Assembly (NCBI GenBank): GCA_039105265.1
Contig: JAPFFF010000009.1
Span: 2,976,001 to 3,040,000, forward strand
Direction of reading: 5' to 3'
Source: Tritrichomonas musculus
Lineage: Eukaryota > Parabasalia > Tritrichomonadida > Tritrichomonadidae
DNA length: 64,000 nt
A program made the position numbers and the translations under genes. The notes beneath the pieces were generated by a model, which made no database searches, was not told where the DNA came from, and saw only the letters and a list, made by a program, of their open reading frames with translations. This document shows positions 20,076-28,435 of this stretch, in pieces. The number at the start of each line of letters is the position of its first letter. Position 1 is the first letter of the stretch.

Positions 20076-20648
20076 TTGAAGTCTATAATAGGTTATACGA
20101 TCAAAAGTGCTTAAATATGGTCAAATATAATTTGTTATATTTGATTAAATAATATAATGATTTATATATTATTAAAGAAAAGCAATTAAAGAATATTTCT
20201 CAATTACATAAATATATATTTCAAATTGTCAATTAAATCAAAAATGAATGGATCATTAAAACGTCAAATGAAGATATACTCAGATGTGCTGTTTCTCGAG
20301 GTTTGATGGGAATAACCTGGTATTTTTATACCATCAGTGATGATTTTAAATATTAATAATCTATAAATATTATTTCAAAAATAAATCATTGAATAATAAA
20401 TTAATAAAGTATTCAAATTATTTGAATATTTCAGAATTTCTCTCAATCCAAATCATTTTTCTAAATGAATTTATTTTTTTATTGACTAAAATAAATTTAA
20501 TAAATTTTATCAAATAATATTTTATATTATATAATTATTTTAATTATATTGATATTTCAATTGATATTAAGCATATATATATATGTACATTAAAATTTCT
20601 ATTCAATTCAAAATTTCTCAATTTTTGTTCAATTATTTCAATTTTCAA
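20076..20648. other. Intergenic spacer preceding the atypical island
   Basis: AT-rich host-type spacer upstream of the WD40 gene, with an (AT)n run around 20571-20582. No gene is seen. Around 20650 the sequence becomes visibly richer in C, G and CpG. Confidence 0.5.
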
Positions 20649-20870
20649 CTTTTTAAATGTATTCGGAAACCGTATTTCCAGTATTGGATTGACATACAAA
20701 ACTCGTTAAAAGTAGTTAAAACTGGTATTCGCATATATACTCGTTAATGTATTCTCTTATATAATCGTAAATGTTAATGCAAATGAATTTGTTAATGTAT
20801 TTTATAGTTTCCGGCATTGTCGAGTATTATTCAAAAATATATGTGTGTATGATCTGTGTTCTGTGCCGAT

Positions 20871-20902
20871 TTAGTACCTGGCACGAATTCGTGAAGTACT
20901 AA
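20871..20902. repeat. 32-base imperfect palindrome
   Basis: TTAGTAC and GTACTAA (7-base arms) enclose the perfect 12-base palindrome CACGAATTCGTG, separated by 4 and 2 bases. It could be a protein-binding site or cruciform within the atypical island. Confidence 0.6.
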
Positions 20903-21078
20903 CATATGATTCGATAGGTTTATCTATATATTAAAATGATCGCGAATTTGGATCGTAATATCTGGTTTTTTATGAATCACTCTGCTCTTCTTTATTTTGC
21001 TTTCGAGGTACTGTTTTAGATACGTTACAGAGCTTACCATTACGTTTCGTGAATCGTTTATTCTTTTGGGGTATATCT

Positions 21079-21282
21079 TCAAATTATGGATCTAGTATCG
21101 AACTTACTAGCATTCGGGCTGCGACGGAACAGAGTATTAAGAGTTTTATAATCTCTCTTAGCAGTTAACTCGGTAATAGCTCGTTTAAGCACTGTTAAGT
21201 CGTCTGTTGTGTATAACTCTTCTAGACTTGTGTGTGTTGTTTTCTTACTCTTACTCATTTCTTTGTAATTAAACTCACACAT
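21079..21282 (-). CDS. Small protein, paralogue A of an unrecognised family
   Basis: About 67 residues from the ATG at 21282 (a second ATG at 21258 is possible; an upstream GTG is not needed). The core is LEELYTTDDLTVLKRAITELTAKRDYKTLNTLFRRSPNASKFDTR. It shares the pattern L-x-E-L-[YF]-T-x-[ND]-D, K-D/R-DYKT-x-NTL-x-RR-x-PN-x-x-KF-[DN]-TR with the ORF at 21758-21946. Two diverged copies keeping the same 45-residue pattern argues that both are or were translated. The protein is basic at the C-terminus and helical. I do not recognise the family and assign no function. Confidence 0.5.
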   Translation of the reverse strand: MCEFNYKEMSKSKKTTHTSLEELYTTDDLTVLKRAITELTAKRDYKTLNTLFRRSPNASKFDTRSII

Positions 21283-21362
21283 TTCTCGCACAAAACCAAT
21301 ACTATATTCGCATTATACAGTTTAAATATGTAATCTAAAATATATAAATGTTAGCGCTAACT

Positions 21363-21436
21363 GGTACAGTTGTAGAGTCATGAAGCATGTCTCCCAGCTT
21401 CCGCGGCAGGCATGAGTTCGATTCTCCTCAGTACCG
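21363..21436 (+). tRNA. tRNA-like sequence with Pol III B box and T-run terminator (degenerate or atypical)
   Basis: GGTACAG (21363-21369) pairs with CAGTACC (21429-21435) with one A-A mismatch, like a 7-bp acceptor stem. ATGAG-TTCGATT-CTCCT (21412-21428) forms a T-arm with one mismatch and a canonical 7-base loop. GTTCGATTC (21416-21424) is a perfect B box. An A-box-like TAGC...TAACTGG starts at 21352, and TTTT follows at 21438-21441. The 42 bases between the arms have the length of D plus anticodon arms, but do not fold cleanly: instead CATGTCT (21386-21392) pairs with AGGCATG (21408-21414). So no anticodon can be assigned; it could be a decayed tRNA, an intron-containing tRNA or the head of a tRNA-derived repeat. 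Confidence 0.3.
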
Positions 21437-21562
21437 ATTTTCTGTGTTATTTTGTATCATATTTGCTTTAGTGCCTGTTGGTGAAATATTTCCGCAAGGT
21501 AAGCTATTGCTTGTGATATCGATAACATAGATGCATTTGTCGTCAAATGTAATCCCTGTAAT

Positions 21563-21670
21563 GAACGTGTTCAATCACGTTCCCCAGCCATAGTGGATGC
21601 GGTGTTTCTCTTTATTGGGATAGTATCATCCCGGGTACATATCATCTCATATCGAATGCATTACGCATCC
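21563..21670. repeat. Cluster of inverted repeats (possible structured RNA)
   Basis: GAACGTG/CACGTTC (21563-21569 with 21576-21582) form a perfect hairpin with a 6-base loop. GGATGCG (21595-21601) pairs with CGCATCC (21664-21670), and between them GGGAT/ATCCC (21617-21621 with 21628-21632) form an inner hairpin. Such a nested layout is unusual in the surrounding low-complexity DNA. Confidence 0.5.
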
Positions 21671-21757
21671 ACGTAGACGGATTGGTTTTTTCTCGGCGAT
21701 TTATTTTTTTGGTTTTGTATGTGGAGGTCTTGTCTCGAATTTCATTACACCCTTTCT

Positions 21758-21946
21758 CTAAGCAAAGTGTCTATCATCACATGGCATCTCTTCATTAAGT
21801 TCACGAGTATTAAATTTCCATATATTAGGATTACGACGTAACAATGTATTAACTGTCTTATAGTCTTTCGATTCGACAAGTCTAGCGAGTTCATACTTCA
21901 ACATATTCATATCATTCATTGTAAAGAGTTCTGTTAATGCTGTCAT
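21758..21946 (-). CDS. Small protein, paralogue B of an unrecognised family
   Basis: A 62-residue protein with a proper ATG. It repeats the pattern of the ORF at 21079-21282: L-T-E-LFTMND near the start, ESKDYKTVNTLLRRNP in the middle and KFNTRE near the end, then a short unrelated tail with Cys and His. Identity between the two copies is roughly half over 45 residues by eye. It is predicted helical and basic. It lies about 40 bases downstream of the stop of the acidic repeat protein, on the same strand, so the two may share a transcript. No family is recognised. Confidence 0.55.
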   Translation of the reverse strand: MTALTELFTMNDMNMLKYELARLVESKDYKTVNTLLRRNPNIWKFNTRELNEEMPCDDRHFA

Positions 21947-21985
21947 TTAAGTACTAGAAAAATACATCGAAAACGCATTGTCAAC

Positions 21986-22555
21986 TCACTTCTTCACCAA
22001 TTTATAAACACATCCTCTCTTACCATTAACTCTGTTATATCTCATATTAACTTCATACCCATCTTGTATTGTCTTAACATCGATTCCATAATAATTATAT
22101 AGATCTCTTTTATTAGTAAATTCTATATCTGTAATAGGTTCATCTGCAGTAGCGGAATACGTAGAATCATTGGTGGATTCATCAACGATCTCATCATTAA
22201 TAGAGGATTCATCTGCGGTAGCGGAGTACGAAGTATCAACGATCTCATCATTAGTAGTGGTTTCTATAACGATCTCATTAGTAGTAGTGGATTTATCAAC
22301 GATCTCATTAGTAGTAGGTTCATCAACGATATTATCATAGATATCATCATCACTTATACATTCATCCGATTCATCATCATAATCAATAATATATTCATCA
22401 TCATCTGTTTTACCGAATCGTACACGACCGAATTTATATAATACATCATCCCAATTCGCTACACTCATTTCATTCCATGCTCTATCACGTAAGCTATTTA
22501 AATGTCGTTCATATCGATTGTTGGGTATCGAGTACTTTCTCTTATTCATGTGCAT
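21986..22555 (-). CDS. Acidic protein with internal Asp/Glu/Thr repeats, function unknown
   Basis: The 189-residue protein has three parts. A basic N-terminus (1-50, MHMNKRKYSIPNNRYERH...) is followed by a long acidic, Thr/Ser-rich centre (50-145) built from imperfect repeats of the type T-T-N-D-E-I-V-D and S-A-T-A-D-E. The C-terminal 40 residues (FTNKRDLYNYYGIDVKTIQDGYEVNMRYN...) look like a small globular domain. The ATG lies only 6 bases beyond the stop of the helicase remnant, a spacing typical of compact viral or plasmid gene order rather than of host genes here. The nucleotide repeats (ATCTCATTAGTAGT-type) probably expanded by slippage. The repeat unit resembles a stretch in the N-terminus of the helicase remnant (DDAFATAD), but this may be chance. 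Confidence 0.5.
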   Translation of the reverse strand: MHMNKRKYSIPNNRYERHLNSLRDRAWNEMSVANWDDVLYKFGRVRFGKTDDDEYIIDYDDESDECISDDDIYDNIVDEPTTNEIVDKSTTTNEIVIETTTNDEIVDTSYSATADESSINDEIVDESTNDSTYSATADEPITDIEFTNKRDLYNYYGIDVKTIQDGYEVNMRYNRVNGKRGCVYKLVKK

Positions 22556-22561
22556 CCCATA

Positions 22562-23818
22562 TCAAACATATACATATACATCCGAATTTCGATTTCGATT
22601 TCTACCTAGAAATTGCTTAATACTAGATACAGTATCGTTGTATGTTTGGATGAATATAGATAGGATATTCTCTTTAATAGACTGCCCGTTCTGTATTGAT
22701 GAGGTAGATATGATAATTTCAACATCTTCTTCGAATAATCCATCTTCATTCAGCTTAATCTCTTTGTTATCACCTGTATATAGAGCAACCTTGTATCTAT
22801 CTTTCAAACAATTCTTCAATCTCTTACACTCTTTCTTATCTTCTATCTTCACTAATACTTTATCATAATTCATTCTCTTTGTATCGATTAGGTTAACTAT
22901 AGCAGCACGTTGTTCATCAGCATCTGATAACAACTTATTAACATAGATATTTCGTTTATATCTCTCATCAATATGTGGATTAACGATTATGTAATCTCTA
23001 AAGCAGGCGAAGTTCTTAATATCATCAGCAGTAGCACTTATTAATGCTACCTTATCGAACTCTTTAGTAACTTGGAAGCAGTGTTGTAAGTAGTAATAAT
23101 TATGTTAATTTCATTATATACAGCTTTACGAAATTCACTAAACGCGTTATCATTAAAACATAATCGTATATTGAGATCTTTATTCAATTTGGCATGGAAC
23201 TCTTCAGCAATATTCATTGTCGGAACAATTACCATAAACCTTTCTGTACTATGTGACGAAATCCATTTACGAATAGCAGTCGATTTACCAGAGCTGATTG
23301 GAGCTTCACATATGAACTTCTTAGTTCGAATTTGTTTAGTAATCTTACGTAAATCATACTTGTTGTGATCTATATAATAACAAGGAGAATCATCATAATC
23401 GTCATAACCAAGAAAATTACCATTCTCATCATAACATTCAATAACATTCAATAAAATCATCAACGCAAAGTTTATGTTCTCCGTTAATGAGATACTTAAT
23501 AAATTCTTCATTATCTAATGGTTTGTCATTCTTATCAACGTAACCTTCACACTCTATATTGTATACTCGTTCAGGTATCTCATCAAACATCTGCCATCGT
23601 TCAGGATCTTGCACTTCTTCTGGTGCTGGTATTGGTTCAACTTGTTGTTTCAATGGATCCGCGGTAGCGAAAGCATCGTCAGAGTCAGGAACTGGATCTC
23701 TATAATCATCAACAGACTCACATTTAATACCTTCATGTACGTGATCGTATAACATAGTGTTCAGTATTATTGTTTTCAGTTGGATAAAATTTTCATGTAA
23801 TTCACATATCAAACTCAT
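22562..23818 (-). pseudogene. SF2 helicase, possibly origin-binding-protein type, broken by frameshifts
   Basis: Three consecutive minus-strand frames together spell one helicase. The first (23818 to about 23438) is an acidic N-terminal region. The second (to about 23063) has Walker A APISSGKSTA, a motif Ia-like IVPTMN and IIITTYN. The third (to 22562) has motif III ALISATAD, then motif V/VI-like IISTSSIQNG and QFLGRNRNR near the C-terminus. The first break is an exact 10-bp tandem duplication (ATAACATTCA twice, 23431-23450). The second is near 23060-23067, where the frame shifts by one and no DExH motif II is found between motifs Ia/Ib and III, suggesting a small deletion there. Overall layout recalls origin-binding or DEAD/DEAH viral helicases, but the family is uncertain. 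Confidence 0.65.
23431..23450. repeat. 10-bp tandem duplication causing a frameshift
   Basis: ATAACATTCA occurs twice in succession. With one copy the two flanking helicase frames would be continuous; with two they are out of phase by one base. This is a simple slippage-type mutation. Confidence 0.85.
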
Positions 23819-24396
23819 TGTTTATACATTTAGTCATCCATTATATGATATAATAGTTCTTCATTATATGCCACTATTGGTTCTACTTTATTGGAACACA
23901 ATCTCGATATGTCGTATATGAGCATTGCTAGGAAATGTTTGGAAACGGTTTCATTTTAATATAGCCGATTTCGCCTATAATAATAGTTTATTTCGCCATT
24001 ATTTTAGGTTATCGCTATTAGTATTGTCATATATATATGTGTGGGTACAGGATTCTGTTCCATAAAAATTCACACTGTTATGATATATTTTTTATTATTA
24101 AATGCTAAGATATAAAAATAAATATTTTGAGGAAATAATGAGCAATTGGTTAGATAACATCATTTTATTTTTTTTGAATTAAAAATAATCGTTATATTTT
24201 TAAATTGTAAAGTCTTATAGAAATAATTGTGGGCTTTAAAAAAAAAAAATTTATGAAATTTAAAGCAAATATCTATATAAATAATATAATTTTAGATGAA
24301 ATAAATATATATATATATAAATGTAATTTATAACTATTTCACAAATTACTAAAACAATTTTATTTTTAAAATAAATATGTTTATTCATTACTTTTT
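23819..24396. other. Spacer from the island to the ankyrin/transposase gene
   Basis: The first 240 bases keep the island's composition (several CG dinucleotides, no open frame); after about 24,060 the sequence returns to host-like AT-rich DNA, including an (AT)n run at 24309-24320. No gene is recognised. Confidence 0.5.
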
Positions 24397-27378
24397 TTAA
24401 TGTTTCTTTGAGTAATGAACTTGTCTTGCTTGTATTTTAGCACAACTTATTGATCCACTTATTTCTGGAACTTTTGGTGCGTTTTCGGATAAAAAATTAA
24501 TTAATTTATGAATATTTGAATTGTTATATATAAGTTTTCCGTGAATTAATAGAACACACTCTTTTGAGACTTTATCAATATCAATATTTTCATCAATATC
24601 AATGTTCCATTGAGGGCTAAAGCAAGAGCCACCTACATGTGCTCTTCCTGCAATTGGTGTTTCATCTTTGTGATATCTTTCTAGTATTTCTTTAGTGATT
24701 TCTGATTTTGCAAGTTGATAAACACATTTTTCTAAAATGTCATAACCGTTGCAACCGTTTCTCATATGTCCAAATATAAATTCGACAATGTGTGTGCCCA
24801 ACCTAGAGGTCATTATTGTACTCCCATAATATTCTAAAGCATAAGAAAAACCGATTATTGTATTCTGCGTTCTTTGCCTCATTGAATTTCTCAAATATCC
24901 AACTTTTTGAGAATTTTTAGATCTGACATTTTGAATATTTTTCGATTCGTTGTACAACAATGTTATAATATCATATGATACAAAACATAACTGTTTTCTT
25001 GAATTGACAGACAAGCATGCTGATTGTAAAACATCAGTAAATAATACAAATGGCAAAAAAAATACTAAGCAGCTATATTCTTCAAAGTTAGCAAGCTTTT
25101 TCAAATTTTCAAAATTGAGAAGTTTCAATGCAATGTCGTCTCTCATTGATTCTCTTCCTGTAGCATATAATACTTTTGGATTAAGTTGTAGTTTTTGGCA
25201 GATTATTTCTGGATCTATTATTTGTGATCCTTTGAATAATATAATTTTCTGACTAATAAACCTACTTCTGAGATTCTTGCACAAATGTAACCAATCACTA
25301 ATTGGTATCATTTCTGTATAACTATCAATATATATAATAAGTTGATCAAAAGAACTTCCTTGAAATTTGTCTAAATAATTCTTAAAATTTGTGTGTAATT
25401 TATTCGTTTTTGAATCGGAATCAGAGGCAACAAATCGTATTATTATGTTTAGTTCTTCTCCAATTTTCTGAATTTCTCTGGCTCTTTCTAATATTCCATC
25501 ATCTGCCTTGCCATTATCTCTTGTTTCCACATTCACTATTCGTGTTCTTTTGCTCCCGTCAAGAGGTTGAAAATTAAAAACGAAAAGGCCATTTGATCCT
25601 TGGTCTCTGGGATCAATTGTTGCTGCATCGAATGCTATAGCAGCAACAATTGGTTCATTCTCATCTTTGGCCATTTCATTTCGAAGCTCTTCTAATAAAT
25701 ATTTGATTTGATTTTGATTCAAAAGGTTTTCTTCCTTGTTTTTAACTGTATCTTTATATTCCTTCCTTAAATTGTCAGGATTAGGTAGAGGCAAAAATTT
25801 TCTAAGTAAATTATACGTGACGTTCGAATTAATATATAACATAAAACAGATATCTTTTAAAGTTTTTGAATATCTACGACAATAAACATTTATCTTTGAT
25901 TTTTTAATAATTTCAAATATTATTGATGTAGTTAAGTTTTCGGGACCAAATTCAACATCATCGTTTGAATAATATTCTTCTTTTGCTAGATTCTTTAATT
26001 GATTCTTTAATTCATTTATTTTGGAGTTTTTTTTGGCCAACTTTCCTATTAATAAATTGTTTTGATTAACTGCTTTTTTAATTCTTTTTTTCAAAATGGA
26101 ATTTTGCAACCGAAGACATTTATTCTGGTTTTTTAAACATACATTTTCTTCTGTTACACTTGTAATTATATCTGATTGAACATTAACTTTTTCTTGCAAT
26201 ATTTTTACAATATTGAAAAGGTTTTCGATAAAGTTATACAGAATAAACCTTTCATTGAGACTGTTTTCTTGTTCAATAGTATCATTACTAACATCAATAT
26301 AAGAATCATTTTGTTCTTGATGCTTTTTTATTAAATTCACAAAGCTATGATTAAGCATTTTACGTAAACATGCATAATTATAATATTTTAAACAATGCTT
26401 ATTAAAGGATTCATCAAATGCTTTAATATTTTCAATTGATTTTTTTAAATAAGAGTCAAAAATAAATTGAGTTAAACCGCAACAGTGGCATTTAATAGAT
26501 TCAATTAGACAACTAATATATGATTTGAATGTATTATTCTGATTGTTCATAGTTTTTTCAATAATTTCATGATTCTGGCCATGAATTGAAAAATTTAATA
26601 AAGATGGTGTAAATTTGGCTCCTTTATTTATTAAATAACGAAAAATTTGAACAGATCCATAGAAAGCAGAATATTCAAGCAATGTTGGACAATTTTCTAA
26701 TAAGAAAGAATTGGTTTCAAAAATTGATGTCATAATTCTTGATGAGATTGGAATTTTTTCTTTATTAATATATATAATAAACTCATCAATTAAGTCTCTT
26801 TGAATGATTTTACAGAGCAAAGTATCATTTTCTCCAATTTTTCTTTTTTCCAAAAAAATATCTTCTTCATAACAAATATTTTTTATAATGTTTTCTTCAA
26901 TATCTAAATTATTTTTCAACATTGAGTTTATTTCAGGATAAAAATAAGGAATATAATTATTATTAACAAACTTAATATCAAAGAAAGTATTAATAATTTG
27001 ATTATCAAGAATCACAATTTTTTCATCGAACAAAAATAAAAGTAAACGCTTATTTGTCTTAAATATGTGAAATCGTTCGATATTTGACCAAAATTTCATA
27101 ATTTGATCTCGAAAGAATAATATTATTTTTTGAATTTTTTCCCAAAAATTGAGATTTCGATGAAAATTATTTGAAATTGAAATAATAATGCTTAAAATTT
27201 CTTTTAAATCATCTGGTTTTTCAGAAATTTTATAATCGTTGAAAATTTGAATCAAATTTTGATAATTTCCTTCCATATCATCCTGATTTTCGATGAAACA
27301 TATAAGAGAAGATTCAATTAGCTGGCGACATTGTATATATTCATCTAAATTTGATGGGTCTGTAAGAAATGACTCCAT
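24397..27378 (-). CDS. Ankyrin (DUF3447-like) protein fused to a P-element/THAP9-like transposase domain
   Basis: The protein has 993 residues from the ATG at 27378 (an upstream TTG extension is rejected). Residues 1-320 are helical with an ankyrin-like module typical of trichomonads (LLEYSAFYGSVQIFRYLINKG, about 233-253). A coiled coil follows (about 395-470). At about 500-545 the sequence RRYSKTLKD...NVTYNLLRKFLPLPNPDNLRK matches the pattern I know from P-element/THAP9 transposases (YSPxAYxxLRxxLxLPxPxTLRxW). Downstream, AIAFDAATID (near 580) and the D-rich ...VASDSDSKTNKLH region could be parts of an RNase H-like core, but I cannot fix a full catalytic triad. No THAP zinc finger is present; the ankyrin/coiled-coil region takes its place. 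The gene is intact, flanked upstream by a 198-bp tandem array, and no inverted termini were found. Confidence 0.65.
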   Translation of the reverse strand: MESFLTDPSNLDEYIQCRQLIESSLICFIENQDDMEGNYQNLIQIFNDYKISEKPDDLKEILSIIISISNNFHRNLNFWEKIQKIILFFRDQIMKFWSNIERFHIFKTNKRLLLFLFDEKIVILDNQIINTFFDIKFVNNNYIPYFYPEINSMLKNNLDIEENIIKNICYEEDIFLEKRKIGENDTLLCKIIQRDLIDEFIIYINKEKIPISSRIMTSIFETNSFLLENCPTLLEYSAFYGSVQIFRYLINKGAKFTPSLLNFSIHGQNHEIIEKTMNNQNNTFKSYISCLIESIKCHCCGLTQFIFDSYLKKSIENIKAFDESFNKHCLKYYNYACLRKMLNHSFVNLIKKHQEQNDSYIDVSNDTIEQENSLNERFILYNFIENLFNIVKILQEKVNVQSDIITSVTEENVCLKNQNKCLRLQNSILKKRIKKAVNQNNLLIGKLAKKNSKINELKNQLKNLAKEEYYSNDDVEFGPENLTTSIIFEIIKKSKINVYCRRYSKTLKDICFMLYINSNVTYNLLRKFLPLPNPDNLRKEYKDTVKNKEENLLNQNQIKYLLEELRNEMAKDENEPIVAAIAFDAATIDPRDQGSNGLFVFNFQPLDGSKRTRIVNVETRDNGKADDGILERAREIQKIGEELNIIIRFVASDSDSKTNKLHTNFKNYLDKFQGSSFDQLIIYIDSYTEMIPISDWLHLCKNLRSRFISQKIILFKGSQIIDPEIICQKLQLNPKVLYATGRESMRDDIALKLLNFENLKKLANFEEYSCLVFFLPFVLFTDVLQSACLSVNSRKQLCFVSYDIITLLYNESKNIQNVRSKNSQKVGYLRNSMRQRTQNTIIGFSYALEYYGSTIMTSRLGTHIVEFIFGHMRNGCNGYDILEKCVYQLAKSEITKEILERYHKDETPIAGRAHVGGSCFSPQWNIDIDENIDIDKVSKECVLLIHGKLIYNNSNIHKLINFLSENAPKVPEISGSISCAKIQARQVHYSKKH

Positions 27379-27423
27379 TAATTTTTTTTTAAATTTGACA
27401 AAAAAAATTTCATTATATGACAA

Positions 27424-27952
27424 ACTTGAATGAGCCTTAAAAAAAAAATGGCTGGATAAAAAGACATTCCAGCATTAAATAAATATTTAAATAAATATTA
27501 AAATATTTAATATTTGTTTGTTTACTATAAAAAAGGAACGAAATAATAAGATATAAGCAATTATATGGTTATAGTTTTTTCCCATCTTCTTCAGAAATAT
27601 TGAATAAACTATAAATTAAATACTTGAATGAGCCTTAAAAAAAAAAATGGCTGGATAAAAAGACATTCCAGCATTAAATAAATATTTAAATAAATATTAA
27701 AATATTTAATATTTGTTTGTTTACTATAAAAAAGGAACGAAATAATAAGATATAAGCAATTATATGGTTATAGTTTTTTCCCATCTTCTTCAGAAATATT
27801 GAATAAACTATAAATTAAATACTTGAATGAGCCTTAAAAAAAAAAATGGCTGGATAAAAAGACATTCCAGCATTAAATAAATATTTAAATAAATATTAAA
27901 ATATTTAATATTTATTTGTTTACTATAAAAAAGGAACGAAATAATAAGATAA
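27424..27952. repeat. 198-199-bp tandem repeat, about 2.7 copies
   Basis: Units begin with ACTTGAATGAGCC at 27424, 27622 and 27821. The copies are nearly identical; length differences come from an A run, and the third copy diverges after about 27950. The array starts only 46 bases upstream of the ATG of the ankyrin/transposase gene, so it covers that gene's promoter region. Confidence 0.9.
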
Positions 27953-28435
27953 ATATATAATATATTATATTCTCAATTTTTTCTAATTCAATGAATAAAA
28001 TAAAAAATAGAAATAGACTAAAACTTTTATTATTTACCTTTTTATATTGAATTATATAACCAATTAAATGGAAAATAACTAATCTTCGATTTTTTTTTTT
28101 TTTAGATAAATAACGGATTTTGATCGTCTACCCACACATATTCATATATTAATATATCGTAGACATATATCTATGGTCTTGAGCCACAAGTAGCACTAAA
28201 ACAAATACCAAAACAGCTATTTTTTTGGGGTTTTCGTCAATTAAATTAGCTGTCACGCGGCTGTGGCGGGTATATATACTAATTAAGTCGAGGATGACAA
28301 AAATGTAATTTTTGGTAGCATGGATGAATTAGGTGTTAAGCGAGGGCGGAGCTAGTGGAACGAGAGTAGCACTCCTTAACCTAACTACTCTGGAAAAATT
28401 TTTGACATCCCGAAAATTTCACGTGGCAAAATGCA
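27953..28435. other. Non-coding stretch with GC-rich patches
   Basis: After AT-rich sequence and a T run (about 28092-28104) there are unusual GC-rich patches at 28250-28270 and 28336-28390. The second holds GTTAAG...CTTAAC arms (28337-28342 with 28376-28381), and ATTTTTGG at 28307-28314 resembles an Sm site. GTCTAC/GTAGAC arms flank 28129-28168. No open frame of note. It could be a small RNA gene or the relic of a mobile element; I cannot decide. Confidence 0.3.

Larger units (their letters stand above)
21283..21757. other. Non-coding stretch with dense secondary-structure potential
   Basis: This stretch separates the two paralogous small ORFs and has no open frame of note. It contains the palindrome TTAGCGCTAA (21351-21360), a tRNA-like sequence (21363-21436) and a cluster of hairpins between 21563 and 21670, each described separately. 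Confidence 0.6.
20649..24060. mobile_element. Compositionally distinct island, probable virus- or element-derived insertion in decay
   Basis: From about 20,650 to 24,060 the DNA differs from its surroundings: fewer long A/T runs, frequent CG dinucleotides and balanced codons. All four coding remnants lie on the minus strand: a broken SF2 helicase, an acidic repeat protein and two small paralogues. Long non-coding stretches hold strong palindromes and a tRNA-like sequence. No integrase, polymerase, capsid gene, terminal repeat or target-site duplication was found, so the limits are set by composition only. An inserted viral or plasmid-like element is my inference. A foreign chromosomal segment is the alternative. 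Confidence 0.45.

Noticed and set aside
23060-23067. Programmed -1 frameshift in the helicase
   Set aside because: No canonical slippery heptamer is present, motif II is missing at this place and a second break exists, so decay is the simpler explanation.
20649-24060. Maverick/Polinton as explanation of the island
   Set aside because: No protein-primed polymerase, integrase, packaging ATPase, capsid gene or long terminal inverted repeat is seen.
28307-28314. Sm-like ATTTTTGG as evidence for a U snRNA
   Set aside because: No U1, U2, U4, U5 or U6 signature lies upstream; such a T-rich octamer is common in this genome. Kept only as a weak finding.
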